Position numbers and translations under genes: made by a program. DNA of 64,000 nucleotides from Ensifer sp. LC11 (lineage in GTDB: Bacteria; Pseudomonadota; Alphaproteobacteria; Rhizobiales; Rhizobiaceae): contig NZ_MBSO01000012.1 of assembly GCF_001695835.1 (NCBI RefSeq), forward strand, positions 1 to 64,000, written 5' to 3'. The notes under the pieces are model-generated. The model saw only the letters and a list, made by a program, of their open reading frames with translations. It was not told the DNA's origin and did no database searches. Of this stretch, positions 8,455 to 15,808 are shown piece after piece. How positions within the stretch are numbered: the first letter of the stretch is position 1; each line of letters begins with the position of its first letter.

Positions 8455-8844
8455 TTACATCCAGTAAGGCGGCACGCCATAATAGTCGTAGACGCGGCGG
8501 CCGTTCTCCTGGTCCCAATTGTATTCTTCGGTGCCGTGATACTTCGGCGCACGCTCGACCTGATCGCGAGTCACATCCGTGCGATAGCCGCCGAGCTTCT
8601 CGTCATAGGTCAGCTTCGCCCAGGGCAGCGGATAGTGGTCTTCGCCGATGCCGAGAAAACCGCCGAAGCCGAGCACGGCATAGGCGACGCGGCCGCTGCG
8701 CTTCTCGATGATCACGCGCTCGATCGAACCGACGTGCCTGTCGTCTGGGCCATAGACCTTGGTGCCTTCAACCTTGTCGCTGGCGATCAGGTCATGGGTT
8801 TCCTTGATGCTGGCATCCTGAAGGCTCGAATTATGATAGGTCAC
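8455..8844 (-). CDS. PRC-barrel domain protein
   Basis: 129 aa from GTG 8844, with GGAGAAG upstream. A PRC-barrel occupies about residues 16-85 (HDLIASDKVEGTKVYGPDD, then GSIERVIIEKRSGRVAYAVL). The tail is rich in Tyr, Asn and Gly and ends DYYGVPPYWM. These small cytoplasmic proteins are frequent general-stress genes in rhizobia; an exact EcfG promoter sits 35-59 bases upstream of the start, which fits. No enzyme activity is expected. Confidence 0.9.
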   Translation of the reverse strand: MTYHNSSLQDASIKETHDLIASDKVEGTKVYGPDDRHVGSIERVIIEKRSGRVAYAVLGFGGFLGIGEDHYPLPWAKLTYDEKLGGYRTDVTRDQVERAPKYHGTEEYNWDQENGRRVYDYYGVPPYWM

Positions 8845-8878
8845 GCTTCTTCTCCATCCTTGTTTGTCACTTCAGGGG

Positions 8879-8903
8879 AACGGGTGGTTGGCTGGATGGT
8901 TCC
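8879..8903 (-). promoter_or_regulatory. EcfG/RpoE2-type promoter of the PRC-barrel gene
   Basis: On the minus strand GGAAC (8903-8899), 16 bases, then CGTT (8882-8879). This has the same spacing as the promoter at 4168-4192 and is an exact EcfG consensus match, 35 bases upstream of the GTG start. Confidence 0.7.
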
Positions 8904-9061
8904 GAAAAACCTGTGGGCGCACTTCGGGCGCTAATGGGCAATGTTGCCCCGCTTACTTCGTCAATCTGTCACGCAAATCACCTAAGACGCGGCCATTAGA
9001 TGACGATGATTGCGGGCCGGATCGATCCGCAATCGTCAGCATGATCGATCGTTGTAAGTTG

Positions 9062-9109
9062 GAGCGAGATACGGGCGGAAACCGTATGCACCTTTCCTCA
9101 TCCCGCTCT
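9062..9109. repeat. Rhizobial palindromic intergenic repeat
   Basis: Imperfect palindrome with arms GAGCGAGAT...ATCCCGCTC and an inner GGAAA/TTTCC pair. The same family occurs at 12594-12650, 58398-58444 and 62489-62529, always between genes. It forms an RNA hairpin and is probably a REP/RIME-type element rather than a gene-specific site. Confidence 0.65.
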
Positions 9110-9131
9110 AACGGACACCCGGAGCCAGTCC

Positions 9132-9932
9132 ATGCGCTACGCCATTTGTTTCACGCCACCGATGTCCGACCCGCTTTCCGGGGTCGCTGCGAGCTGGCTT
9201 GGGCGCAATGTCTACTCCGGCGAACCGGCCGAATTGCCGTCGGTCGCAGGACTGAGCGCTGCCGACATCGCCTATCATACGGCCGTGCCGCGCCGCTTCG
9301 GTTTCCACGCTGTCATGATGTCGCCATTTCGGTTGCACCCCGACAAATCGGAATCGGAGCTTCTCAAAGCGCTCATGCATTTCGCCGGCGCGCAGACGCC
9401 GTTCAAGGTTGATCGCCTGGAAGTTGCCCGTCTTGGCCGCTGCTGGGGCCTGATGCCGCAGGTTCCGAGCACCGCCGCGCATTTGCTGGCAGCCAGTGTC
9501 GTTCAGGAGTTCGACGCCTTTCGCGCGCCGCTCAGCGAAGACGATATCGAACGGTCGGATCCGGACCGGCTCACTGCACCGCAGTTTTCCAACCTGCATC
9601 GGTGGGGCGATCCTCATGTCATGGATGAGTACCGTTTCCACATGATGCTGACCGGACCGCTTGCCAACGACGCCTTGCGCCATGTTGAGGCGCCGTTGCG
9701 CGAATTGTTCGAGCCGTGCCTTGCCATGCCGTTGTCGATCGGCAGCCTGGCTCTCTTTGTCGAGCAGACGGGCGGGCCGATGCGGGTGCATTCGCAGCAT
9801 CCGCTCGGCAAGATCTCGACGAATGCGCGCGCCGACCGGGCCAAACGCGCCGCCGTCGCCGATCCGTCGCTCGGCTCGGGCGCGATCCGGCCCCTGCCGC
9901 TCATCGTTGCGGCACTGATGGCGCACCGCTAG
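9132..9932 (+). CDS. DUF1045 protein (putative phosphonate-metabolism 2H phosphoesterase family)
   Basis: 266 aa from ATG 9132 (MRYAICFTPPMSDPLSG). It matches the DUF1045 pattern: a short N-terminal strand, GVAASWLGRNVYSGE, the first histidine region RRFGFHAVMMSPFRL (about 54-68) and the second, YRFHMMLTGPL (about 167-177). The family sits in phn operons and is related to 2H phosphoesterases, whose motifs are H-x-[T/S]. Here both residues two after His are hydrophobic (HAV and HMM), so catalysis may be altered. No phn genes are nearby; the next gene, convergent, is a NUDIX hydrolase whose stop lies 14 bases away. Confidence 0.8.
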   Translation: MRYAICFTPPMSDPLSGVAASWLGRNVYSGEPAELPSVAGLSAADIAYHTAVPRRFGFHAVMMSPFRLHPDKSESELLKALMHFAGAQTPFKVDRLEVARLGRCWGLMPQVPSTAAHLLAASVVQEFDAFRAPLSEDDIERSDPDRLTAPQFSNLHRWGDPHVMDEYRFHMMLTGPLANDALRHVEAPLRELFEPCLAMPLSIGSLALFVEQTGGPMRVHSQHPLGKISTNARADRAKRAAVADPSLGSGAIRPLPLIVAALMAHR

Positions 9933-9946
9933 AGCCGGACGAAGAG

Positions 9947-10387
9947 CTATTTCGCAAACAACATCGGACGCGGATAGGGCAACGCCAGAGGCGGCATGCC
10001 CGTTTCCGAAAAGTACCGGATCGATTTCGTCTCTCCATCGGAGATCGGGCGCTGAGTACTGATAATCCGGCATCGGAAGAGGGTAACGACATATTCGACC
10101 TGGTCGCCGTTCGGATAGGTGTAACGAAACGCCTTTCCGCCGAAGACGCCAAGGATCCTGTCGATTGAAACCGGGAATCCGGTTTCTTCCATGACCTCCC
10201 TGATGACCGCCTCTTCAGGCGTTTCGCCGAGCTCGATTGCTCCGGCCGGCAAACTCCAGCCTTCGCCGCTCGCTTTTTCCTGCAACAATATCTGCCCTTC
10301 GGCGTTATTTATGACGGCAGCGACCGATGGGCAGAGCAGGAGGTCGGTCCCGACCTTTTCGCGGAGATTTTGGATGTAGGTTTTCAT
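9947..10387 (-). CDS. NUDIX hydrolase
   Basis: 146 aa from ATG 10387 (MKTYIQNLREKVGTDLLL), with AAGG upstream. A complete Nudix box runs from the Gly in LPAGAIELGE to EVMEETGF (about residues 50-72) and fits the G-x5-E-x7-REUxEExGU pattern with all acidic metal ligands. It hydrolyses a nucleoside diphosphate linked to another moiety; the substrate is unknown. Convergent with DUF1045 and divergent from puuE. Confidence 0.92.
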   Translation of the reverse strand: MKTYIQNLREKVGTDLLLCPSVAAVINNAEGQILLQEKASGEGWSLPAGAIELGETPEEAVIREVMEETGFPVSIDRILGVFGGKAFRYTYPNGDQVEYVVTLFRCRIISTQRPISDGETKSIRYFSETGMPPLALPYPRPMLFAK

Positions 10388-10436
10388 CGCCTTGCACTGT
10401 GTGGTTGAAGCCAACTGCACCTAAGATCGTTTCGCA

Positions 10437-10458
10437 AAAGATCTCAATTGCGATCTTT
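10437..10458. promoter_or_regulatory. Inverted repeat upstream of puuE
   Basis: AAAGATC (10437-10443) and GATCTTT (10452-10458) are perfect arms around 8 bases, between the divergent NUDIX gene and puuE. Placement suggests an operator for the urate-catabolic operon; the regulator is unknown. Confidence 0.35.
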
Positions 10459-10564
10459 GCCCATCGCAACGGCGTGGCGGCGGAGAGCACTGTCGCGGGT
10501 AGATTTCGGTATCGACAATCCGGTCGGCGGTGATACCGTTCGGGAAAAACCGAAGGATGATTTG

Positions 10565-11494
10565 ATGTCTGAGACCAGCTATCCGCGCGACCTCGTAGGC
10601 TATGGCCGCAATCCGCCGAAGGCGAACTGGCCCGGCGACGCGCGCATCGCCGTGCAGTTCGTGCTGAACTACGAGGAAGGCGGCGAAAGCTGCATTCTCG
10701 ATGGCGACCCGGCTTCCGAGTGCTTGCTGTCGGAGATCGTCGGGGCGCAGCCTTGGGCTGGCCAGCGCAACCTCAACATGGAATCGATCTACGAATATGG
10801 TTCGCGCGTCGGTTTCTGGCGTCTCTGGCGCATGTTCACCAGCCGCAACGTGCCGCTCACCGTATACGGCGTGACACAGGCCATGGCGCGCAATCCAGAA
10901 GCGGTCGCCGCGATGAAGGAAGCCGGCTGGGAGATCGCCAGCCACGGCCTGCGCTGGCTCGAATACAAGGACTTTCCGGAAGAGGTCGAGCGCGAGCATA
11001 TCCGTGAAGTGGTCCGGCTGCACACGGAGCTGACAGGCGAGCGGCCGCTCGGCATCTACCAGGGCAAGCCCTCGGCCAACACGCTGAAGCTGGTGCTGGA
11101 GGAGGGAGGCTTTCTCTATTCCTGCGACAGCTATGCGGATGAGCTGCCCTACTGGGTGCCGGGTCTTGCGGCCGACAAGCCGCATCTGATCATCCCCTAT
11201 ACGCTCGATGCCAACGACATGCGCTTTGCGACCCCGCAGGGCTTCAACAGCGGCGACCAGTTCTTCGCCTATCTCAAGGACACCTTCGACGTGCTCTACG
11301 AGGAGGGCCGCGAAGGTGAGGCCAAGATGATGAACATCGGTCTCCACTGCCGTCTCGTCGGCCGGCCGGGCCGGGCCGCAGCGCTCGCGCGCTTCGTCGA
11401 TTACGTCATGTCGCACGACAAGGTCTGGGTGCCCAGGCGCATCGACATCGCCAACCACTGGTACCAGCACCACAAGCCGGAAGGGGCGCGCTGA
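10565..11494 (+). CDS. puuE: Allantoinase PuuE (polysaccharide-deacetylase family)
   Basis: 309 aa from ATG 10565 (MSETSYPRDLVGYGRNPP), with AAGGATGA 5-10 bases upstream. This is the metal-independent allantoinase that hydrolyses allantoin to allantoate. Seen: PGDARIAVQFVLNYEEGGE (about 23-41), GSRVGFWRLWRMF, GWEIASHGLRWLEYKD (about 121-136) and MNIGLHCRLVGRPGRAAAL near the end. It is the first gene of puuE-uraD-small ORF-allA-uraH; its TGA overlaps the ATG of uraD by one base. Confidence 0.93.
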   Translation: MSETSYPRDLVGYGRNPPKANWPGDARIAVQFVLNYEEGGESCILDGDPASECLLSEIVGAQPWAGQRNLNMESIYEYGSRVGFWRLWRMFTSRNVPLTVYGVTQAMARNPEAVAAMKEAGWEIASHGLRWLEYKDFPEEVEREHIREVVRLHTELTGERPLGIYQGKPSANTLKLVLEEGGFLYSCDSYADELPYWVPGLAADKPHLIIPYTLDANDMRFATPQGFNSGDQFFAYLKDTFDVLYEEGREGEAKMMNIGLHCRLVGRPGRAAALARFVDYVMSHDKVWVPRRIDIANHWYQHHKPEGAR

Positions 11495-11997
11495 TGTCCG
11501 ACCGCGAAGCCTTCGTCGCCCGTTTCGGCGGCGTGTTCGAGCACTCGCCCTGGGTGGCCGAACGGGCCTACGACCGGGCCGCGGCGACGGGGCTGACGGC
11601 CGGAACCGTACATTCGGCCCTCTGCCAAGCCTTTAGCACCGCGCTGCCGCGCGAGAAGATGCAAGTGCTGCGCGCCCACCCGGATCTGGCTGGCAAGCTG
11701 GCGATCGCCGGCAAGCTCACGGCGGATTCGACGGCGGAACAGGCGTCCGCCGGTCTCGACCGGCTGACGGAAGAGGAGCATCAACGCTTCACGGCGCTCA
11801 ACGACGCCTATACGAAGAAATTCGGCTTCCCCTTCATCATCGCGGTGAAGGGGCTCACCAAGGGGCAAATTCTTGCCTCCTTCGAAAGCCGCATTGACAA
11901 TTCGCCCGAAGAGGAATTTGAAACCGCTTGCGCGCAGGTGGAGAAGATCGCCCGCCTGCGCCTGCAGTCGATGCTTCCTGGAGACGAAAATGCCTGA
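11494..11997 (+). CDS. uraD: OHCU decarboxylase UraD
   Basis: 167 aa. Converts 2-oxo-4-hydroxy-4-carboxy-5-ureidoimidazoline to S-allantoin, after UraH. Family signatures are FGGVFEHSPWVAERAY (about 8-23) and the catalytic-His stretch LRAHPDLAGKLA (about 57-68), then the FGFPFIIAVKG substrate loop (about 110). Its ATG overlaps the puuE stop (TGATG), so translation is coupled. Confidence 0.95.
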   Translation: MSDREAFVARFGGVFEHSPWVAERAYDRAAATGLTAGTVHSALCQAFSTALPREKMQVLRAHPDLAGKLAIAGKLTADSTAEQASAGLDRLTEEEHQRFTALNDAYTKKFGFPFIIAVKGLTKGQILASFESRIDNSPEEEFETACAQVEKIARLRLQSMLPGDENA

Positions 11998-12094
11998 CAA
12001 CACCGTTCGATCCGTGTCCTCGTTCTCTTGGAGGGCCGTCGAACTGGAGCTGACATCTGCGATTGCCGTGGAAACCTGCGAGGCCCACGCCTGA
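11990..12094 (+). CDS. 34-residue bridging small ORF between uraD and allA
   Basis: ATG 11990 overlaps the last codons of uraD and is preceded by GGAG at a good distance; its TGA (12092-12094) overlaps the ATG of allA (TGATG). The product would begin MPDNTVRSVSSFSW and end CEAHA; no domain or membrane segment is evident. It fills the whole gap between two enzyme genes. It may keep translation coupled along the operon rather than make a functional peptide. Confidence 0.4.
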   Translation: MPDNTVRSVSSFSWRAVELELTSAIAVETCEAHA

Positions 12095-12591
12095 TGTCGC
12101 GCGTGCTTACGATCGAACCGCTGACGCGTGAAGCCTTCGCCCCTTTCGGGACCGTGATCGAAGCCGATCCCGCCACCATGCGCTACATCAACGGCGGCAA
12201 CACCGAACGCTTCCATGGACTGGCGCGTGCCGACGTCGTCGGCGACGGCGCCAATGTCATCATCAACATCTTCCGTGGCCAGCCGCGTGCGTTTCCCTAT
12301 GCGGTGACGATGATGGAGCGCCATCCGCTCGGCAGCCAGAGCTTTTCGCCACTCGACGATCGCCCGTGGCTGGTCGTCGTTGCAGAAGACCGAAATGGGC
12401 GTCCCGGTGAGCCGCGGGTGTTCCACGCGAGTGGCCGGCAAGGTGTGAACTACGGACGCAACGTGTGGCATCATCCGCTGATGTCGATCGGCGCCGTCAG
12501 CGATTTCATCATCGTCGACCGGGAAGGTCCGGGCAATAATCTCGAAGAGTTCTTCTACGACGAACCCTTCGTCATCGAGAGCGCGACCTAG
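12094..12591 (+). CDS. allA: Ureidoglycolate lyase AllA
   Basis: 165 aa from ATG 12094 (MSRVLTIEPLTREAFAPFG), overlapping the stop of the small ORF. Splits ureidoglycolate into glyoxylate and urea. Typical features: FGTVIEADPATMRYINGGNTERFHG (about 18-42), then FPYAVTMMERHPLGSQSF (about 65-82), and VNYGRNVWHHPLM (about 116) where metal-binding cupin histidines sit. Gene order ties it to allantoin breakdown. Confidence 0.94.
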   Translation: MSRVLTIEPLTREAFAPFGTVIEADPATMRYINGGNTERFHGLARADVVGDGANVIINIFRGQPRAFPYAVTMMERHPLGSQSFSPLDDRPWLVVVAEDRNGRPGEPRVFHASGRQGVNYGRNVWHHPLMSIGAVSDFIIVDREGPGNNLEEFFYDEPFVIESAT

Positions 12592-12593
12592 CG

Positions 12594-12650
12594 GGGTGAG
12601 GAAAAGCGTGGGCGGTTTTCCGCCCGCATCCCACGCCAAGTTTATGGGAA
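12594..12650. repeat. Rhizobial palindromic intergenic repeat
   Basis: GGAAAA and GGTTTTCC inside a GCGTGGG...CCCACGC palindrome between allA and uraH. Same family as the elements at 9062, 34338, 58398 and 62489. It separates uraH from the coupled genes by a hairpin but shows no poly-T run. Confidence 0.6.
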
Positions 12651-12660
12651 GAGAGAAGCG

Positions 12661-13023
12661 ATGAGCAGCACCGGCCGCCTGACGACCCACGTTCTCGACA
12701 CCGCACTCGGCAAGCCGGCCGAGGGCCTGCGCATCGACCTCTACTGGCTCGAAGGCGAAGAGCGGCAGTTGATCCGCACTGTCCACACCAACAGCGACGG
12801 CCGTGTCGACGGGCCGATGGTCGAGGGCATCGGCTTCATGGCCGGCACTTATGAGCTGGTCTTTCACGCCGGCGACTATCTGCGCCGGTCCGGCGCGACG
12901 CTGCCGGAACCGGCTTTCCTCGACCGCATCCCCTTGCGCTTCGGCATCGCCGATCCGGCGAGCCACTATCACGTGCCGCTGCTGCTCTCGCCCTATGGCT
13001 ACTCGACCTATCGCGGGAGCTGA
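12661..13023 (+). CDS. uraH: 5-hydroxyisourate hydrolase UraH (transthyretin-like)
   Basis: 120 aa. Hydrolyses 5-hydroxyisourate, the product of urate oxidation by PuuD, to OHCU. N-terminal [13 protein letters not shown] carries the first catalytic His; [19 protein letters not shown] at the end carries the other His and the diagnostic C-terminal YRGS tetrapeptide. Start ATG 12661 follows GGAAGAGAGAAG. Cytoplasmic, no signal peptide. Confidence 0.97.
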   Translation: MSSTGRLTTHVLDTALGKPAEGLRIDLYWLEGEERQLIRTVHTNSDGRVDGPMVEGIGFMAGTYELVFHAGDYLRRSGATLPEPAFLDRIPLRFGIADPASHYHVPLLLSPYGYSTYRGS

Positions 13024-13125
13024 GGGGAGAGCAAAGGGCGGTAGGCTTCGCCCTCATTTCCCGGGGTCTTTGGTGCGAGCGACACCCCACTCTCCGTCAT
13101 CCTCGCCCTTGTGGCGGGGATCGAG

Positions 13126-13205
13126 CGACCCGACGTCGGTCGGGTCGAACGACTCTTTCAGCCCAAGGACTTGGGCTGCTGGATTCCTGTGACGAGCACA
13201 GGAAT
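13126..13205. repeat. Triple-hairpin intergenic repeat element
   Basis: Three consecutive perfect hairpins: CGACCCGAC/GTCGGGTCG (13126-13134, 13139-13147), CAGCCCAAG/CTTGGGCTG (13159-13178) and ATTCCTGTG/CACAGGAAT (13183-13191, 13197-13205). They fill the gap between the convergent uraH and lldD genes. This looks like a mosaic intergenic repeat of rhizobia and could also stop transcription from both sides. Confidence 0.6.
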
Positions 13206-13239
13206 GAGGGGTATCCCTTTAGAGCCGGGCTACCAACTC

Positions 13240-14376
13240 TCAATCCGCCAGGATGCTGTGGTCGACGTCGTTGATGTCGCGCTTGCCGCAGAGCGCCATG
13301 GTGATGTCCATCTCCTTGCGGATGATTTCCAGCGCCTTGGTGACGCCGTCCTTGCCCATAGCGCCGAGGCCATAGAGGAAGGGGCGGCCGATATAGGTGC
13401 CCTTGGCGCCCATGGCGATGGCCTTCAGCACGTCCTGGCCGGAGCGGATGCCACCGTCGAGATGGACCTCGATCTGGTGGCCGACCGCATCGACGATGCG
13501 CGGCAGCATGCTGATCGAGGAATGGGCGCCGTCGAGCTGGCGGCCGCCATGGTTGGAAACGATGATCGCATCGGCACCGGTTGCCGCCGCCATCTTCGCG
13601 TCCTCGGGATCGAGGATGCCCTTGAGGATCAGTGGCCCACCCCAGCGCTCCTTGATCCAGGCGACATCCTTCCAGGAGAGCTGCGGATCGAACTGTTCCG
13701 CCGTCCAGGCGCCGAGCGAGGAGAGGTCGGTGACGCTTTTCGCGTGGCCGACAATGTTGCGGAAGGTGCGGCGCTTGGTGCCGAGCATCTTCATGCACCA
13801 GCCAGGTCGTGTCGCCATCTGCCAGAGATGCTTCGGCGTCATCTTCGGCGGCGCGGAGAGGCCATTGCGCAAGTCCTTGTGGCGCTGGCCGAGGATCTGC
13901 AGATCGAGCGTCAGCACCAGCGCCGAGCACTTGGCAGCCTTGGCGCGGTCGATCAGGTTGAGCACGAACTCGCGCTCGCGCATGACGTAGAGCTGGAACC
14001 AGAAGGGTTTTGTCGTGACCGAGGCGACGTCCTCGATCGAGCAGATGCTCATGGTCGAGAGCGTGAAGGGAACGCCGAAGGCTTCGGCGGCCTGGGCCGC
14101 CAGCATCTCGCCGTCGGCATGCTGCATGCCGGTAAGGCCGGTTGGCGCCAGTGCCACCGGCATCGACACCTTCTGGCCGATCATCGTCGTTTCAAGCGAG
14201 CGGTTGGTCATGTCGACCAGCACCCGCTGGCGCAGCTTGACCTTGGCGAAATCCTCCTCGTTGGCGCGGTAGGTGCCCTCGGTCCAGGCGCCGCTATCGG
14301 CGTAATCGAAGAAGAGCTTCGGCACCCGGCGCTTGGCGAGCGCCTTGAGATCGCTGATTTCGAGGATTTGCGTCAT
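13240..14376 (-). CDS. lldD: FMN-dependent alpha-hydroxy-acid dehydrogenase (LldD-like)
   Basis: 378 aa. Oxidises L-lactate or a related 2-hydroxy acid. Seen: N-terminal LAKRRVPKLFFDYADSGA, FMN-site PVALAPTGLTGMQHADGE (about 72-89), and the active-site signature SNHGGRQLDGA (about 259) with the catalytic His, then HLDGGIRSGQDVLKAIAMGA. It lies inside the purine-catabolism island between uraH and guaD, so glycolate or another glyoxylate-linked hydroxy acid is a possible substrate; L-lactate is the default annotation. Confidence 0.88.
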   Translation of the reverse strand: MTQILEISDLKALAKRRVPKLFFDYADSGAWTEGTYRANEEDFAKVKLRQRVLVDMTNRSLETTMIGQKVSMPVALAPTGLTGMQHADGEMLAAQAAEAFGVPFTLSTMSICSIEDVASVTTKPFWFQLYVMREREFVLNLIDRAKAAKCSALVLTLDLQILGQRHKDLRNGLSAPPKMTPKHLWQMATRPGWCMKMLGTKRRTFRNIVGHAKSVTDLSSLGAWTAEQFDPQLSWKDVAWIKERWGGPLILKGILDPEDAKMAAATGADAIIVSNHGGRQLDGAHSSISMLPRIVDAVGHQIEVHLDGGIRSGQDVLKAIAMGAKGTYIGRPFLYGLGAMGKDGVTKALEIIRKEMDITMALCGKRDINDVDHSILAD

Positions 14377-14444
14377 GGAAACGGCCTTCGTCCAACGGAG
14401 ATTGAACGAGCCATTACCATGTTTGCCGGAGGCTTGTTAATAGC

Positions 14445-14487
14445 CAGATCGCAAAGAGGTCAATTTTCTTGACCTCTTTGCGATCTG
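14445..14487. promoter_or_regulatory. 19-bp perfect inverted repeat between guaD and lldD
   Basis: CAGATCGCAAAGAGGTCAA (14445-14463) and its exact reverse complement (14469-14487) flank a 5-base loop TTTTC. It begins four bases after the guaD stop and lies 69-111 bases before the lldD start. No poly-T run follows on either strand. It could be a strong factor-assisted terminator for puuD-guaD or a large operator for lldD. Confidence 0.7.
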
Positions 14488-14491
14488 CGGA

Positions 14492-15808
14492 TCAGGCGGC
14501 CACCAGCACCGATTTGGCAGGTTTGCCGGCGACATAGGTCTCGATGATCGCGCGGTCGTCGCCCATGGTCTGCAGTAGGAAAAGCTCATCGGCGAGAGAA
14601 TTGACCACTTCGGCCCGGAGTGCCATCGCCGGTGTCGCCGCCATGTCGAGCACGATGAAATCGGCGTCCGTCCCGGCTTCGAGCGTGCCGATGCTGCCCT
14701 CGAGCGAGAGCGCCTCGGCGTTGCCGCGGGTCATCATGAAGAAGCTGTCGAAGGGATTCAGCCGCTCTCCCTGCAACTGCAGGATTTTGTAGGCCTCATC
14801 GAGCGTCTTCAACATGGAGTAGCTGGTGCCGCCGCCGATGTCCGAGGCGACCGAGGTGCGCACCGGCTTGTCGCGGCGGGAAAGCGCGCGGAGCGGAAAG
14901 AGGCCGGAGCCGAGGAAGAGGTTGGAGGTCGGGCAGAAGACAGCGACGGACCCGGTCTCGCTTATGACATCGGCTTCCCGCTCCGACAGATGGATGCAAT
15001 GGCCGAACAGGCTTTTGGGGCCGAGCAGGCCATAGCGGGCGTAGACGTCGGTATAGTCCTTGGCTTCCGGATAGAGCTCGCAGGTAAAGGCGATCTCATC
15101 GCGGTTCTCCGAAAGGTGGGTCTGCACATGCAGGTCGGGGAATTCGTGCACCAGCGACCTGGCGACGTCCATCTGCTCCGGTGTCGAGGTGATGGCAAAG
15201 CGCGGCGTGATCGCCACGTGGTTGCGGCCCTTGCCGTGCCATTCGCGGATGACGGCGCGGGTTTCGTCGTAGCCCATCTGCGGCGTGTCGAGCAGACCTT
15301 GCGGGGCGTTGCGGTCCATCATCACCTTGCCGGCGATCATGCGCATGTCGCGGCGAAGCGCCTCGGCGAAGAAGGCGTCGGCGGACGCCTTGTGTACCGA
15401 GCAATAGGCCGTTGCAGTCGTCGTGCCGTGACGCACCATCTCGTCGAAGAAGCGGCTGGCGATGCGCTCCGCGTGGGCGGTTTCGACGAAGCGGCATTCC
15501 TCCGGGAAGGTGTAAGTGTTCAACCATTCAAGCAAGTTGGCGGCATAGGACGCCATGACTTGCATCTGCGGGAAGTGCAGGTGGGTGTCGATGAAACCGG
15601 GCACGATCAGATGCGGATGGTGGTCGATTTGCGCGACGTCTGCAGGCGCGCTTGCCTTGACCGCGGTGTAAGTGCCGCTTGCGACGATCTGGCCACCCTC
15701 GACCAGAAGTGCGCCGTCGCTCTCGTAGCTATAGGCGGCGCTGTCGTCGATCGACGTTGGCGCGCGGTGGAAGCTTAAGAGTCGGCCGCGGATGAGGGTG
15801 GTGGTCAT
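14492..15808 (-). CDS. guaD: Guanine deaminase
   Basis: 438 aa. Deaminates guanine to xanthine, feeding XdhAB. Amidohydrolase fold with metal ligands visible: [17 protein letters not shown] (HxH, about 69-85), HVQTHLSENRDEI (about 207), FGHCIHLSERE (about 241) and ASDIGGGTSYSMLK (about 294), which carries the final Asp. FPEECRF (about 96) is also typical. Its ATG overlaps the last codon and stop of puuD by four bases, so the two genes are translationally coupled. Confidence 0.95.
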   Translation of the reverse strand: MTTTLIRGRLLSFHRAPTSIDDSAAYSYESDGALLVEGGQIVASGTYTAVKASAPADVAQIDHHPHLIVPGFIDTHLHFPQMQVMASYAANLLEWLNTYTFPEECRFVETAHAERIASRFFDEMVRHGTTTATAYCSVHKASADAFFAEALRRDMRMIAGKVMMDRNAPQGLLDTPQMGYDETRAVIREWHGKGRNHVAITPRFAITSTPEQMDVARSLVHEFPDLHVQTHLSENRDEIAFTCELYPEAKDYTDVYARYGLLGPKSLFGHCIHLSEREADVISETGSVAVFCPTSNLFLGSGLFPLRALSRRDKPVRTSVASDIGGGTSYSMLKTLDEAYKILQLQGERLNPFDSFFMMTRGNAEALSLEGSIGTLEAGTDADFIVLDMAATPAMALRAEVVNSLADELFLLQTMGDDRAIIETYVAGKPAKSVLVAA

